A stretch of 6,672 nucleotides of DNA, from positions 1 through 6,672 of the forward strand of contig DHMA01000222.1 of the NCBI GenBank assembly GCA_002405555.1, in the 5' to 3' direction. The notes below the pieces were generated by a model. That model ran no database searches. It had not been told where the DNA came from and saw only the letters and a list, made by a program, of their open reading frames with translations. Below are positions 5,897 to 6,672 of this stretch, one piece after another. The position numbers were made by a program, and so were the translations under genes. The first letter of the stretch is position 1, and every line of letters starts with the position of its first letter. This DNA comes from Opitutia bacterium UBA4654. Its GTDB lineage: Bacteria; Verrucomicrobiota; Verrucomicrobiia; Opitutales; Intestinicryptomonadaceae.

Positions 5897-6672
5897 GTGG
5901 AAAAAATCGACTTCAACGCCGAACTCAATTCCGACCAGTACGCCGCCGTGACGTCGCCGCCCGACCGTCCCGCGCTCGTGCTCGCAGGGGCGGGGTCGGG
6001 AAAGACGCGCACGCTAACGTACCGCGTGGCGTGGCTCATTTCGGAATGCGGCTTCCGCCCGCGCGACATTCTTCTGCTCACGTTCACGAACAAGGCGGCA
6101 AACCAGATGCTCGCGCGGATAGAGTCGCTGACGGGCTACCCCGCGCGTTCGTTCTGGGGCGGCACGTTCCACTCGATAGGCAACAGGTTTTTGCGCATCG
6201 AAGGCGGCGCGCTCGGACTCGAACCCAACTTCGGAATTTTGGACACCGAGGATTCCGACAAGCTGATAAAAAAGGCGGTCGAGGAGTCGTACCCGCATTT
6301 CTTTTCGAACAAGGACAACCCGCGCTCCAAGCTTCTGCGCGAAATCATAAGCTACGCGCGCAACACGCGCTCGACAATCCAGACCGCCATGGCGTACAGG
6401 TTCGACTGGATTGAAACGCCCGCGTCGCAAATCGCCGAAATCGCCCGCGCCTACGAGGCGGAAAAACGCGCCGCAAACAACTGCGACTTCGACGACCTCC
6501 TCGAACTCTGGCTCAAACTGCTTTCCGAAAATCCCGACATTCTGAAAAAATATTCCGAGAGGTTCGGGAATATTCTCGTAGACGAATTTCAGGACACAAA
6601 CAAGTTGCAGTCCGACATTCTCGACCTGCTTGCGTCGCGCGGAAACATAAGCGCGGTCGGCGACGACGCCCA
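5897..6672 (+). CDS. UvrD/PcrA/Rep-type superfamily 1A ATP-dependent DNA helicase, N-terminal part
   Basis: The frame runs from GTG 5897 through the window end, giving 258 codons of a protein usually 650-750 residues long. Helicase motifs appear in order: Q motif LNSDQYAAV (residues 10-18), Walker A AGAGSGKT (30-37), motif Ia LTFTNKAANQM (61-71), GTFHSI (89-94), motif II DEFQDT (229-234) and motif III VGDDAQ (254-259, last codon cut). Such enzymes translocate 3'-5' on single-stranded DNA in excision repair, replication restart or removal of recombination intermediates. The fragment cannot separate UvrD, PcrA and Rep. GTG is chosen because the Q motif must be included, the next in-frame ATG (6107) lies past Walker A, and no ATG, GTG or TTG occurs in frame between the aroQ stop and 5897. 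The Shine-Dalgarno is weak (GGAAA, 8 nt away). Confidence 0.94.
   Translation, partial: MEKIDFNAELNSDQYAAVTSPPDRPALVLAGAGSGKTRTLTYRVAWLISECGFRPRDILLLTFTNKAANQMLARIESLTGYPARSFWGGTFHSIGNRFLRIEGGALGLEPNFGILDTEDSDKLIKKAVEESYPHFFSNKDNPRSKLLREIISYARNTRSTIQTAMAYRFDWIETPASQIAEIARAYEAEKRAANNCDFDDLLELWLKLLSENPDILKKYSERFGNILVDEFQDTNKLQSDILDLLASRGNISAVGDDA

Noticed and set aside
5816..5899. aroQ and the helicase share a reading frame, separated only by the TAA at 5816 with no other stop in the gap, suggesting a read-through fusion
   Set aside because: Both proteins are complete at the junction. The 26-codon linker would be translated terminator sequence, and a shared frame occurs by chance one time in three.

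Overview
This is an ordinary, densely packed stretch of a GC-rich bacterial chromosome. All complete genes read on the + strand. I see no mobile element, CRISPR array, tRNA or rRNA, and no previously undescribed system. The host is a bacterium that makes Gln-tRNA and/or Asn-tRNA by the indirect GatCAB route. It is therefore not an enterobacterium, which lacks this enzyme. Shine-Dalgarno use is mixed: clear before gatA and the NIF3 gene, poor elsewhere. The rare Ile codon AUA is used freely despite the GC content. A Verrucomicrobiota/PVC-type host is my guess from general look only, with low confidence.

Positions 1-4343 hold one tight gene string: the 3' end of gatC, then gatA, gatB and a Ste24/CAAX-type M48 membrane metalloprotease. 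The gaps are 18, 6 and 3 nt, so the four are very probably co-transcribed. The first three encode the tRNA-dependent amidotransferase: GatA makes ammonia from glutamine, GatB activates the mischarged Glu-/Asp-tRNA, and GatC holds GatA and GatB together. The protease is an unrelated function travelling with them.

Positions 4344-4575 form the only long gap (232 nt). It starts with a weak terminator-like hairpin and is rich in short perfect palindromes and RNA-hairpin potential. It leads into a NIF3/YbgI-family dinuclear-metal protein (4576-5343), whose start is fixed by a ribosome binding site and by family length. After 43 nt comes aroQ (5387-5818), a type II 3-dehydroquinate dehydratase of the shikimate pathway with its full active site.

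Positions 5819-5896 carry two consecutive terminator-like hairpins, the second followed by eight T. Twelve nt after that T-run begins a UvrD/PcrA-type superfamily 1A helicase, with a GTG start, cut by the window end after motif III. The points most worth checking are the tandem terminators pressed against the helicase start, the palindrome-rich leader of the NIF3 gene, and the protease fused into the gat transcription unit.
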